DNA of 64,000 bases, from assembly GCF_965118895.1 (NCBI RefSeq), contig NZ_CBCPJJ010000014.1, positions 62,001 to 126,000 on the forward strand, in the 5' to 3' direction. The stretch is from Rahnella inusitata_A (GTDB taxonomy: Bacteria; Pseudomonadota; Gammaproteobacteria; Enterobacterales; Enterobacteriaceae). A program made the position numbers and the translations under genes. Positions 8,449 to 16,041 of the stretch are shown one piece after another (the stretch's first letter is position 1; each line of letters begins with the position of its first letter). The notes beneath the pieces were generated by a model. The model saw only the letters and a program-made list of their open reading frames with translations, searched no databases and was not told where the DNA came from.

Positions 8449-10449
8449 ATGACAGGCAAAAAAACCGCCGTTTTACGGCTGACACAGGGCGCGTTCGCGG
8501 TGGCAATGTGCTTAGGTTTGCAGGCTCCGGCACAGGCTTACAGTCAACTTTATGTCTTCGGCGACAGCCTGAGTGACACTGGCAATATTGGCCGCTGGAC
8601 CTTCGACAGCAGCTCACATCCGCTGTACGACGAAATTCTGGCGAAAAATATCGGCACCACCCTGACGCCTTCTTCCAAAGGAGGCCTGAACTATGCCGAA
8701 GGCGGCGGTGTTGCGGTGCCGGGTCTTGATTCCGATTACACCACGCAGGATCAGGTCAAAAGCTATCTGGCCTCGACCGGCGGCAAAGCCGATCCCAACG
8801 GGCTGTATATTCACTGGATTGGTGGCAACGATCTGGCCGCCGCTGCGCTGAGCCTGAACCCGATTTCCGCTGTAGAAATTGCCACTAACAGCGCCACGCA
8901 GGCCGCGTCGCAGGTGAACGATTTGCTGAAAGCCGGAGCGGGAACCGTGGTCGTGCCGACCGTGCCGAATATCGGCCTCACGCCGGTGCTGATGGAAGGC
9001 ATTATTCAGGTCGGATTGCTGCCGGTTCAGCAGCAGGCGCTGGAAGCGGCCTACAAATATCTCAATGCCCAAAACACGCCGGATAACGATGCGCGGACCG
9101 AGGCGATTCACAATGCGCTGAAGGCTTCAACCTCGGCCGGGCTGGATTCCGAACTGGTGCAGGATTTGCTGTCAAAAGGGCTGATCGCCGCCTATGACGC
9201 GCTGAAAAGTGTGGCGGGCGGTCTCACTGATACCTATAACACCACCGAAGATATCGCGCTGGCGAAAACCGGCGGCAACATTGCGCGTGTGGATATCAAC
9301 GGGCTGTTCAACGAAGTGATTGCCGATCCGAACCTGTACGGCTTCGCCAATACCGCCGGCACTGCATGCCCGGTCGGTACCTCAGCCTCTGAATGTACGT
9401 CGAACCTGCCGGGCTTCGACAGCAGCAAAGCGTTCCTGTTTGCCGACCATTTCCATCCGACCCCGCAGGCACACGCGCTGATCGCCGAGTACATGCAGTC
9501 GGTGATTAACGGTCCGCTGGAAGTCACCGCGCTGAATCAGGGCTCGCTGACGCTGGCGCGCAATACGCAGGGTCTGCTCGACAGCCGCTTCCAGCAGCTG
9601 CGTTCGCAGGATAACGACGCCGGTACTTTCGGCATGTTCGGCGGTTACGCCGGGCAGAGCGCGGACAGCAAAATCAATCCGTCACTGGGGGAGGGTGATC
9701 TGACGTCTAACTCGCTGAATATCGGCATGGATTATCAGATGACCGATCGCTGGATGATGGGGCTGATGATTTCCGGTTCAGACGATAAACAGGATCCGAC
9801 CGACCATTACAGCTACCGCACCCGCGGCTGGATGGCGACTGCCTTTACCGGTGTGAAAATCGCCGAAAATGGCTGGATTAACGGCGATGTGCATTATGGC
9901 TCACTGAATTACGACGATATTAACCGCAGTGTCAAATTGGGGCCGACGACACGTACCGAGCGCGGCGATACCGACGGCAAACAGATCGGCGGGCGCGTCA
10001 TCGCTGGCTGGGATTTCCCGGTGTTACCGGTGCTGAAAACCGGTCCGGTGGCGCAATATAGCTGGGATTACAGCAGCGTTGACGGATACAGCGAGAAGGG
10101 CAACAACAGCACTTCGATGCGCTTTGGCGACCAGACGTCCCATTCGCAAATCGGCGCGCTGGGCTGGCGTCTGAACGCTGAGCTCGGCATCGTAAATCCC
10201 TACGCGCAGGTGACCTACGACCGCCAGTTTGGCGATAAAACCTACACCGCCACGGGCGCGATCAAATCTACCCGAACGCACTTTAGCCGCACCACCGGCG
10301 AGCAGGATGATGACTGGGTGGATATGACCGTCGGGGCGAACGTGCAAATCACCCACAGCATTTCCGCCTTCGCCGCTGTTTCCCAAACCACCGGCCTGGA
10401 TTCCGGCGAACAAACGTCTTACAACGCCGGGATCAGTGCCCGGTTTTAA
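8449..10449 (+). CDS. Autotransporter GDSL esterase/lipase (EstA type)
   Basis: A 666-residue type Va autotransporter. Residues 1-30 form a signal peptide ending APAQA-YS. Residues about 32-345 form a GDSL/SGNH esterase passenger: nucleophile block VFGDSLSDTGN with Ser40, a GGND block (WIGGNDLAAA) and the catalytic Asp/His block ADHFHPTPQAHAL. Residues about 385-666 are a C-terminal beta-barrel ending in Phe (NAGISARF), as required for outer-membrane insertion. The family (Pseudomonas EstA, Serratia and Photorhabdus lipases) is surface-anchored and hydrolyses fatty-acid esters. The gene stands alone with its own terminator between tag and glyQ. The ribosome-binding site is weak. Confidence 0.9.
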   Translation: MTGKKTAVLRLTQGAFAVAMCLGLQAPAQAYSQLYVFGDSLSDTGNIGRWTFDSSSHPLYDEILAKNIGTTLTPSSKGGLNYAEGGGVAVPGLDSDYTTQDQVKSYLASTGGKADPNGLYIHWIGGNDLAAAALSLNPISAVEIATNSATQAASQVNDLLKAGAGTVVVPTVPNIGLTPVLMEGIIQVGLLPVQQQALEAAYKYLNAQNTPDNDARTEAIHNALKASTSAGLDSELVQDLLSKGLIAAYDALKSVAGGLTDTYNTTEDIALAKTGGNIARVDINGLFNEVIADPNLYGFANTAGTACPVGTSASECTSNLPGFDSSKAFLFADHFHPTPQAHALIAEYMQSVINGPLEVTALNQGSLTLARNTQGLLDSRFQQLRSQDNDAGTFGMFGGYAGQSADSKINPSLGEGDLTSNSLNIGMDYQMTDRWMMGLMISGSDDKQDPTDHYSYRTRGWMATAFTGVKIAENGWINGDVHYGSLNYDDINRSVKLGPTTRTERGDTDGKQIGGRVIAGWDFPVLPVLKTGPVAQYSWDYSSVDGYSEKGNNSTSMRFGDQTSHSQIGALGWRLNAELGIVNPYAQVTYDRQFGDKTYTATGAIKSTRTHFSRTTGEQDDDWVDMTVGANVQITHSISAFAAVSQTTGLDSGEQTSYNAGISARF

Positions 10450-10454
10450 CGACG

Positions 10455-10476
10455 AAAGGGGCGCTCAGCCCCTTTT
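10455..10476 (+). terminator. Rho-independent terminator of the esterase gene
   Basis: Stem AAAGGGGC / GCCCCTTTT just after the esterase stop codon, loop GCTCA, with the 3' arm running into four T. Confidence 0.7.
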
Positions 10477-10566
10477 ACTTTCCAAAAATGCCCGCCAAAA
10501 CCTAAACACTCCCTCTCGGTAACGCTCAGTCGCCTGATTCTGGCTGATTATCTTCCGTTCAGCGGG

Positions 10567-10572
10567 TATACT
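10567..10572 (+). promoter_or_regulatory. Candidate -10 box for glyQS
   Basis: TATACT lies 43 bp upstream of the glyQ start. No good -35 hexamer is visible at the normal spacing, so this is a tentative call. Confidence 0.35.
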
Positions 10573-10615
10573 GTCGGACTCTCTTTAAACCCACTTTCTC
10601 GCGTGCGAATCCAAC

Positions 10616-11530
10616 ATGCAAAAGTTTGATACCAAGACATTTCAGGGCCTGATCCTGACACTGCAAGATTATTGGGCGCAGCAGGGCTGCACCATTGTTC
10701 AACCGCTGGATATGGAAGTCGGCGCGGGTACCTCGCATCCGATGACCAGCCTGCGCGCGCTTGGCCCTGAGCCATTTGCGGCAGCCTATGTTCAGCCATC
10801 ACGCCGCCCGACTGACGGTCGCTACGGTGAGAACCCGAACCGCCTGCAACACTATTATCAGTTCCAGGTGATGATCAAACCTTCCCCGGAAAACATACAG
10901 GAGCTGTACCTCGGTTCCCTGAAAGAGCTGGGTCTTGATCCGTTGATCCACGATATTCGCTTCGTTGAAGACAACTGGGAAAACCCGACGCTCGGCGCCT
11001 GGGGCCTCGGCTGGGAAGTGTGGCTGAACGGCATGGAAGTGACGCAGTTCACTTACTTCCAGCAGGTCGGCGGCCTGGAATGTAAACCTGTGACCGGTGA
11101 AATCACCTACGGTCTTGAGCGTCTGGCGATGTACATCCAGGGCGTGGACAGCGTTTACGATCTGGTCTGGAGCAATGGTCCGCTGGGTAAAACGACGTAC
11201 GGCGACGTGTTCCATCAGAATGAAGTGGAGCAATCCACCTATAACTTCGAATACGCCGACGTCGATTTCCTGTTCTCCTGCTTCGAACAGCACGAGAAAG
11301 AAGCGCAAACCTTGCTGGCACTTGAAAAGCCTCTGGCATTACCTGCGTATGAGCGCATTTTGAAAGCAGCTCATTGCTTCAACCTGCTCGACGCGCGTAA
11401 AGCGATTTCTGTGACTGAACGTCAGCGCTACATTCTGCGCATCCGTACCCTGACCAAAGCGGTAGCTGAAGCGTATTACGCTTCCCGCGAAGTGCTGGGC
11501 TTCCCGATGTGCAAAAAGAACGAGAAGTGA
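10616..11530 (+). CDS. glyQ: Glycyl-tRNA synthetase alpha subunit
   Basis: A 304-residue class II aminoacyl-tRNA synthetase catalytic subunit that forms an alpha2beta2 enzyme with GlyS and charges tRNA-Gly. The sequence is nearly colinear with E. coli GlyQ (303 residues): MQKFDTKTFQGLILTLQDYW at the start, motif 2 region LGPEPFAAAYVQPSRRPTDG and motif 3 EITYGLERLAMYIQGV. The glyS start follows nine bases after the stop codon, so the two form one operon. Confidence 0.98.
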   Translation: MQKFDTKTFQGLILTLQDYWAQQGCTIVQPLDMEVGAGTSHPMTSLRALGPEPFAAAYVQPSRRPTDGRYGENPNRLQHYYQFQVMIKPSPENIQELYLGSLKELGLDPLIHDIRFVEDNWENPTLGAWGLGWEVWLNGMEVTQFTYFQQVGGLECKPVTGEITYGLERLAMYIQGVDSVYDLVWSNGPLGKTTYGDVFHQNEVEQSTYNFEYADVDFLFSCFEQHEKEAQTLLALEKPLALPAYERILKAAHCFNLLDARKAISVTERQRYILRIRTLTKAVAEAYYASREVLGFPMCKKNEK

Positions 11531-11539
11531 GAAACAGTG

Positions 11540-13609
11540 ATGACTGATAAAACATTTCTGGTGGAAATCGGCACGGAAGAACTGCCACCGAAGGCTCTTC
11601 GCAGCCTTGCTGAATCTTTTGCGGCTAACCTGACAGCGGAGCTGGATGCGGCGAATCTGCCACACGGCGACGTAAAATGGTTTGCAGCCCCGCGCCGTCT
11701 GGCGCTGAAAGTCTCTGCCCTGCATGAATCTCAGGCCGATCGCGAAGTTGAAAAACGTGGCCCTGCGGTTTCTCAGGCGTTTGATGCCGAAGGCAAACCA
11801 AGCAAAGCCGCTGAAGGCTGGGCACGCGGTTGTGGTATCACCGTGGATCAGGCCGATCGTCTGGTCACCGATAAAGGCGAATGGCTGGTTTACCGTGCGC
11901 ACGTCAAAGGCGAAAGCGCCCAACAGCTGCTCCCTGCGATGATCGCTACGTCATTGTCCAAACTGCCGATTCCTAAACTGATGCGCTGGGGCGATTCCGA
12001 CGTGCAGTTCGTACGTCCGGTTCATACCGTAACCTTGCTGCTGGGCGATGAGCTGATCCCGGCGAAAATCCTCGGTATCGATTCTGCGCGCACTGTTCGC
12101 GGTCACCGTTTCATGGGTGAGCCGGAATTCACGATCGACAACGCCGATCAGTATCCGCAGATTTTGCTCGAACGCGGCAAAGTCATCGCGGATTACGAAC
12201 AACGTAAAGCCATCATCAAACGTGATGCCGAGAAAGCAGCGAAAGAGATTGGCGGTATCGCCGATCTGAGCGAAAGCCTGCTGGAAGAAGTGGCGTCCCT
12301 GGTGGAATGGCCGGTCGTTCTGACCGCGAAATTCGAAGAGAAATTCCTGGCGGTGCCGGCTGAAGCGCTGGTTTACACCATGAAAGGCGACCAGAAGTAT
12401 TTCCCGGTGTACGACGCCGCGGGCAAACTTCTGCCGAACTTCATCTTCGTGGCCAACATTGAATCGAAAGATCCGCAGCAAATCATTTCCGGTAACGAGA
12501 AAGTGGTTCGTCCGCGTCTGGCCGATGCTGAATTCTTCTTCAAGACAGACCGCAAAAAACGTCTGGAAGATAACCTGCCGCGTCTGGCTACCGTGATGTT
12601 CCAGAAACAGCTCGGTACGCTGCGTGATAAAACCGATCGTATCGAAGCTCTCTCCGGCTGGATCGCTGATAGAATCGGTGCCGACGTGGAGAACGCTAAA
12701 CGCGCTGGTCTGCTGTCCAAATGTGACCTGATGACCAACATGGTCTTCGAGTTCACCGATACGCAGGGTGTGATGGGCATGCACTATGCGCGTCACGACG
12801 GCGAAGCAGAAGAAGTGGCTGTCGCCCTAAACGAGCAGTATCAGCCACGCTTTGCGGGCGACGCCTTACCGGCTTCCCCGGTGGCCTGTGCGCTGGCGAT
12901 CGCCGACAAGATGGACACCCTTGCCGGTATTTTCGGCATCGGGCAGCATCCGAAAGGTGATAAAGACCCGTTCGCACTGCGTCGTGCAGCGCTGGGCGTG
13001 TTGCGTATTATTGTCGAGAAAAACCTGACGCTCGATCTGCAAACCCTGACCGAAGAAGCGGTGCGCCTGTACGGTGACAAGCTGACCAACGCCAAGGTTG
13101 TTGATGAAGTGGTTGATTTCATGCTCGGACGTTTCCGCGCGTGGTATCAGGAAGAAGGTCACGCGGTCGATACTATTCAGGCTGTACTGGCGCGTCGTCC
13201 GACCAAACCGGCTGACTTCGATGCCCGTGTGAAAGCGGTGAGCTATTTCCGCACGCTGGATGAAGCGGCTACGCTGGCTGCTGCCAACAAACGCGTTTCC
13301 AACATTCTGGCGAAATCCACCGACGTTCTGCTCGATCACGTTCACGCTTCCGTGCTCAAAGAGCCTGCCGAGCTGAAACTGGCGACGCATCTGGTGGTTC
13401 TGCGCGATAAACTCGAGCCGCTGTTTGCTGCCGGTCAGTACAAAGAAGCGCTGGTCGAACTGGCTGCGCTGCGCGAAACCGTCGACACCTTCTTCGATAC
13501 CGTGATGGTAATGGATGAGAACGAAGCGGTGCGTATTAACCGTCTGACGTTGTTATCTAAGCTGCGGGAGTTGTTCCTGCAGGTAGCGGATATTTCGTTG
13601 CTTCAATAA
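11540..13609 (+). CDS. glyS: Glycyl-tRNA synthetase beta subunit
   Basis: A 689-residue beta subunit, the same length as E. coli GlyS, required for tRNA-Gly recognition. I chose the ATG at 11540 (MTDKTFLVEIGTEELPPKAL); a GTG one codon upstream at 11537 is in frame but would add a residue absent from relatives. Family blocks include KGDQKYFPVY, the HD-like KCDLMTNMVFEFTD and the C-terminal anticodon-binding region ending RELFLQVADISLLQ. A REP-like hairpin follows. Confidence 0.97.
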   Translation: MTDKTFLVEIGTEELPPKALRSLAESFAANLTAELDAANLPHGDVKWFAAPRRLALKVSALHESQADREVEKRGPAVSQAFDAEGKPSKAAEGWARGCGITVDQADRLVTDKGEWLVYRAHVKGESAQQLLPAMIATSLSKLPIPKLMRWGDSDVQFVRPVHTVTLLLGDELIPAKILGIDSARTVRGHRFMGEPEFTIDNADQYPQILLERGKVIADYEQRKAIIKRDAEKAAKEIGGIADLSESLLEEVASLVEWPVVLTAKFEEKFLAVPAEALVYTMKGDQKYFPVYDAAGKLLPNFIFVANIESKDPQQIISGNEKVVRPRLADAEFFFKTDRKKRLEDNLPRLATVMFQKQLGTLRDKTDRIEALSGWIADRIGADVENAKRAGLLSKCDLMTNMVFEFTDTQGVMGMHYARHDGEAEEVAVALNEQYQPRFAGDALPASPVACALAIADKMDTLAGIFGIGQHPKGDKDPFALRRAALGVLRIIVEKNLTLDLQTLTEEAVRLYGDKLTNAKVVDEVVDFMLGRFRAWYQEEGHAVDTIQAVLARRPTKPADFDARVKAVSYFRTLDEAATLAAANKRVSNILAKSTDVLLDHVHASVLKEPAELKLATHLVVLRDKLEPLFAAGQYKEALVELAALRETVDTFFDTVMVMDENEAVRINRLTLLSKLRELFLQVADISLLQ

Positions 13610-13629
13610 AGTTACGCATGTGTCTCGAT

Positions 13630-13661
13630 CTGCTCCCTTCCCTGCGAGGGGGAGGGAGCAG
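13630..13661. repeat. REP-like intergenic hairpin, copy 1 (single unit)
   Basis: Inverted repeat with outer arms CTGCTCCCT and AGGGAGCAG around an inner TCCC-TGCGA-GGGGG hairpin, 20 bp after glyS. It is a diverged single copy of the unit found doubled at 22612-22707 and 37405-37496. With no T tract following, it is not a classical terminator. Confidence 0.65.
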
Positions 13662-13824
13662 AGCAAAACCGGCCTGGATTCGAATATATACGCTTTATTG
13701 AAAAGCGTCGGGGCCGCAGGTATCGCATCCCCACCTTATGTTCTATCCTATAAACCGCATGGAATACATAAACTCGGCAGGGAACTTGCCGGTAAAAGAA
13801 CATTGAAATCAGGAGTCAGGACTC

Positions 13825-14547
13825 ATGACTGTAGGGATCAGAAGCGGTGCATTTTCTCGCTGGCTGGCGCCGTTTATCGCACTGCTGGTAGTGTTTCAGC
13901 TCACTGCATGCGGCGATAAAGAACCGGAACAACGCAAAGCCTTTATCGATTATTTGCAAAATACCGTGATGCGCAGCGGGCAAAATCTGCCCTCGCTGAG
14001 TGAAGACCAAAAACAACGTTTTGGTAATTATGCGAATGACTACGGCATTATTTTGTCATTCTCCCGTCAGATGAAAGGCGCTGTAGACGGCAGCTTCGTA
14101 CCGGTCGTCAATGCTATCGGTCAGGTGCGGACACCGCAGGATTACATAACTCAACGCGGTGCGTTGCAACAGGCGGCCAGCACGCTGAGCCTGCTGAATG
14201 CACAGCTGCGTGATTCCAAAACTAAAGCTGATACCGCGATGGCCGCACTGAAGCAGCCGGACGATTTGAAAGCAGTTTATAGCCAGGTTTACAGCACCGT
14301 GGTGACTCAGCCTGCTAACGTGCTGACTCCGCTGGTACCTGCGCTGCAAAGCTTCACGCAGGATATCGTCTCCGTCGGTGACTATCTGCAACAGCAGGGC
14401 ACTCAGGTCGCTTTCGCCAACGGCGGCGTGCAATTTCCGACGCAGCAACAGGCGACGCAGTACAACACCATGATGTCGAATCTGGTGGGCAAACAGCAGA
14501 CATTGCTTCAGGCGCAGAAAGTCGCGCAGGGCGATTTCAGCAACTAA
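13825..14547 (+). CDS. yiaF: DUF3053 lipoprotein YiaF
   Basis: A 240-residue predicted lipoprotein: hydrophobic signal segment at about residues 12-28 and lipobox LTAC with Cys29, followed by GDKEPEQRKAFIDYLQ, the opening of the DUF3053 family (E. coli YiaF, about the same length). The mature part is mostly helical with no visible catalytic motif; function is unknown. The gene stands alone between the glyS repeat and its own terminator. An AGGAG ribosome-binding site precedes the start. Confidence 0.85.
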   Translation: MTVGIRSGAFSRWLAPFIALLVVFQLTACGDKEPEQRKAFIDYLQNTVMRSGQNLPSLSEDQKQRFGNYANDYGIILSFSRQMKGAVDGSFVPVVNAIGQVRTPQDYITQRGALQQAASTLSLLNAQLRDSKTKADTAMAALKQPDDLKAVYSQVYSTVVTQPANVLTPLVPALQSFTQDIVSVGDYLQQQGTQVAFANGGVQFPTQQQATQYNTMMSNLVGKQQTLLQAQKVAQGDFSN

Positions 14548-14567
14548 GCCCCTTCGGTCATTGTTTG

Positions 14568-14597
14568 AAAGCCACGTCTTAGCTGCGTGGCTTTTTT
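14568..14597 (+). terminator. Rho-independent terminator of yiaF
   Basis: Stem AAAGCCACG / CGTGGCTTT with a 9-nt loop and a run of six T, 20 bp after the yiaF stop. Confidence 0.85.
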
Positions 14598-14727
14598 GTG
14601 GGTTTAACCGACGAATATCACGGCAGGTTTATAAAAAATGACAATTTTTAACCTGCAAAGCTGTCTAAATTCCTCTACTTTTGATGGCAACTGTCCGTTT
14701 TTCCCGTCTTCACTTTAAGGATTTTTG

Positions 14728-15522
14728 ATGAAACGTCAGACGATGACTTTGCTGGCTGCTCTGGTGCTGGCCCCGACGCTGGCCTCCGCTGCCGAGAGCG
14801 CGACTGCAGACTTTACCCCTGCACAGCAGGCGGCTATTGGTAAAATCGCAGCAGATTATTTGCTTCAGCACCCGGAAATTCTGGTGCAGGTCAGCCAGAA
14901 ATTACAGGCGCAGCAGGCCGATCAGCAACAGCAACAAACCCTGAGCGCGGTACTGGCGAATGCCAATAAACTCACCGGCGACCCGGCGACCCCGAGCTAT
15001 GGCCCAAAAGATGCCAAAGTCGCGTTTGTCGAATTCTTCGATTATCAGTGCCTTTACTGCAGCCGCATGGCACCCGTGGTCGAGCAAACGGTGAAAGCTA
15101 ATCCAAATGTGCGCTTCGTCTTCAAAGAGTGGCCAATCTTCGGCGACCGCTGGAAACCGTCAATCACCGCCGCTGAAACCGGTATGGCGGTGTGGAAAGA
15201 GAAGGGCGCGCAGGCGTATTTCGATTATCACAACAGCATTTACCGCACCGGGCATGACGAAGGCAAACTGACCGAAGCGGATATCGCCGGTGCCGTGAAA
15301 GCCGCCAAGGCTACGCAGCCGACCGAAGCGCAGCGTAAAGCCACGCATGAAGCCATCGCCGCCAACGACGAACTGGCCCGCACCCTGGGTTTCAGCGGTA
15401 CACCGGGCTTTGTAGTGATGCCAACCAGCGGCGCAACCGCTGAAAACACTACAGTACTGCCGGGCGCAGTATCCGCCGACGATTTGCAGGCCGCCATTGT
15501 GAAGGCGCAAGGCGGGAAGTAA
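14728..15522 (+). CDS. Periplasmic DsbA-family thiol oxidoreductase, ScsC-like
   Basis: A 264-residue exported protein with a signal peptide ending ASA-AES (about residue 21), a helical stalk-like segment at 28-75 (FTPAQQAAIGKIAADYLLQHPEIL and a Q-rich stretch), then a DsbA thioredoxin fold. The redox site is CLYC and the cis-proline loop is GTPGF. The N-terminal segment resembles the oligomerisation stalk of ScsC (isomerase-type Dsb proteins), so disulfide reduction or isomerisation is possible, but no scsB/scsD partners are adjacent. Start is the ATG at 14728 after TAAGGA; a TTG one codon upstream is less likely. Confidence 0.82.
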   Translation: MKRQTMTLLAALVLAPTLASAAESATADFTPAQQAAIGKIAADYLLQHPEILVQVSQKLQAQQADQQQQQTLSAVLANANKLTGDPATPSYGPKDAKVAFVEFFDYQCLYCSRMAPVVEQTVKANPNVRFVFKEWPIFGDRWKPSITAAETGMAVWKEKGAQAYFDYHNSIYRTGHDEGKLTEADIAGAVKAAKATQPTEAQRKATHEAIAANDELARTLGFSGTPGFVVMPTSGATAENTTVLPGAVSADDLQAAIVKAQGGK

Positions 15523-15548
15523 TTCCTAAAAAACCGTTCTAAATAAAG

Positions 15549-15582
15549 CGGCGAGCTGTCTGACAGCTCGCCGTTTGTATTT
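15549..15582 (+). terminator. Terminator-like stem-loop after the DsbA-family gene
   Basis: Near-perfect 12-bp inverted repeat (CGGCGAGCTGTC / GACAGCTCGCCG, 15549-15573) followed by GTTTGTATTT, which is an imperfect T tract. Confidence 0.65.
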
Positions 15583-15690
15583 CCCCCTGTAATTTTCTTT
15601 CAACATCTCCCCCGTAAACGCATTTCTGCGCGGAACAGACACGTCTGAATGCTTTTTAAGCGAAATACACAAGTCCGGCGAAAAATACTT

Positions 15691-15706
15691 TGTGATAAAT
15701 ATCACA
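15691..15706. promoter_or_regulatory. CRP site 1 upstream of mtlA
   Basis: TGTGATAAATATCACA matches the CRP consensus TGTGA-N6-TCACA exactly. It is the most distal of four such sites in the 519-bp gap before mtlA. Confidence 0.8.
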
Positions 15707-15734
15707 TTTTTATGATAAAGACTCGTTAACAAAA

Positions 15735-15750
15735 GGTGACTTAAGTCACG
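15735..15750. promoter_or_regulatory. CRP-like site 2 upstream of mtlA
   Basis: GGTGACTTAAGTCACG, a perfect 14-bp palindrome (15736-15749) with GTGA-N6-TCAC spacing, centred 44 bp from site 1. Confidence 0.6.
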
Positions 15751-15807
15751 GTTTTAGCGCTTTGGTGGCTGCATTTTCGCCAGTGTAGCCGGGTTACAGG
15801 GTGTTTT

Positions 15808-15823
15808 TGTGATCGGGATCACC
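15808..15823. promoter_or_regulatory. CRP-like site 3 upstream of mtlA
   Basis: TGTGATCGGGATCACC: ten of eleven core positions of TGTGA-N6-TCACA, centred 73 bp from site 2. Confidence 0.65.
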
Positions 15824-15851
15824 ATAATGCAGGGGGTAGTGGGCTCATAGG

Positions 15852-15898
15852 TGTGATCCGCGTCACGGGATGCCGGGTGGGTACGCGATGCCTATAAT
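15852..15898 (+). promoter_or_regulatory. CRP site 4 and -10 box of the mtlA promoter
   Basis: TGTGATCCGCGTCACG (15852-15867) is centred 44 bp from site 3. A consensus TATAAT stands at 15893-15898 with no recognisable -35 hexamer. The expected start near 15902-15905 places this CRP site at about -42 to -45, a class II-like position. The remaining bases to the mtlA start form a leader of about 135 nt. E. coli mtlA also has several CRP sites. Confidence 0.7.
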
Positions 15899-16041
15899 CA
15901 CGTGGTAGAGTCCGCCTCGCAGACAGCAATTCGACGGACGGATTTTTAAAGCAGTGGCATATAAAACCGAATTAACCGTCACCGATAATTAACTGATATC
16001 ACGCGCTCTATTGTCAGCGCGTATCAATAGGGGTGCGTTTT

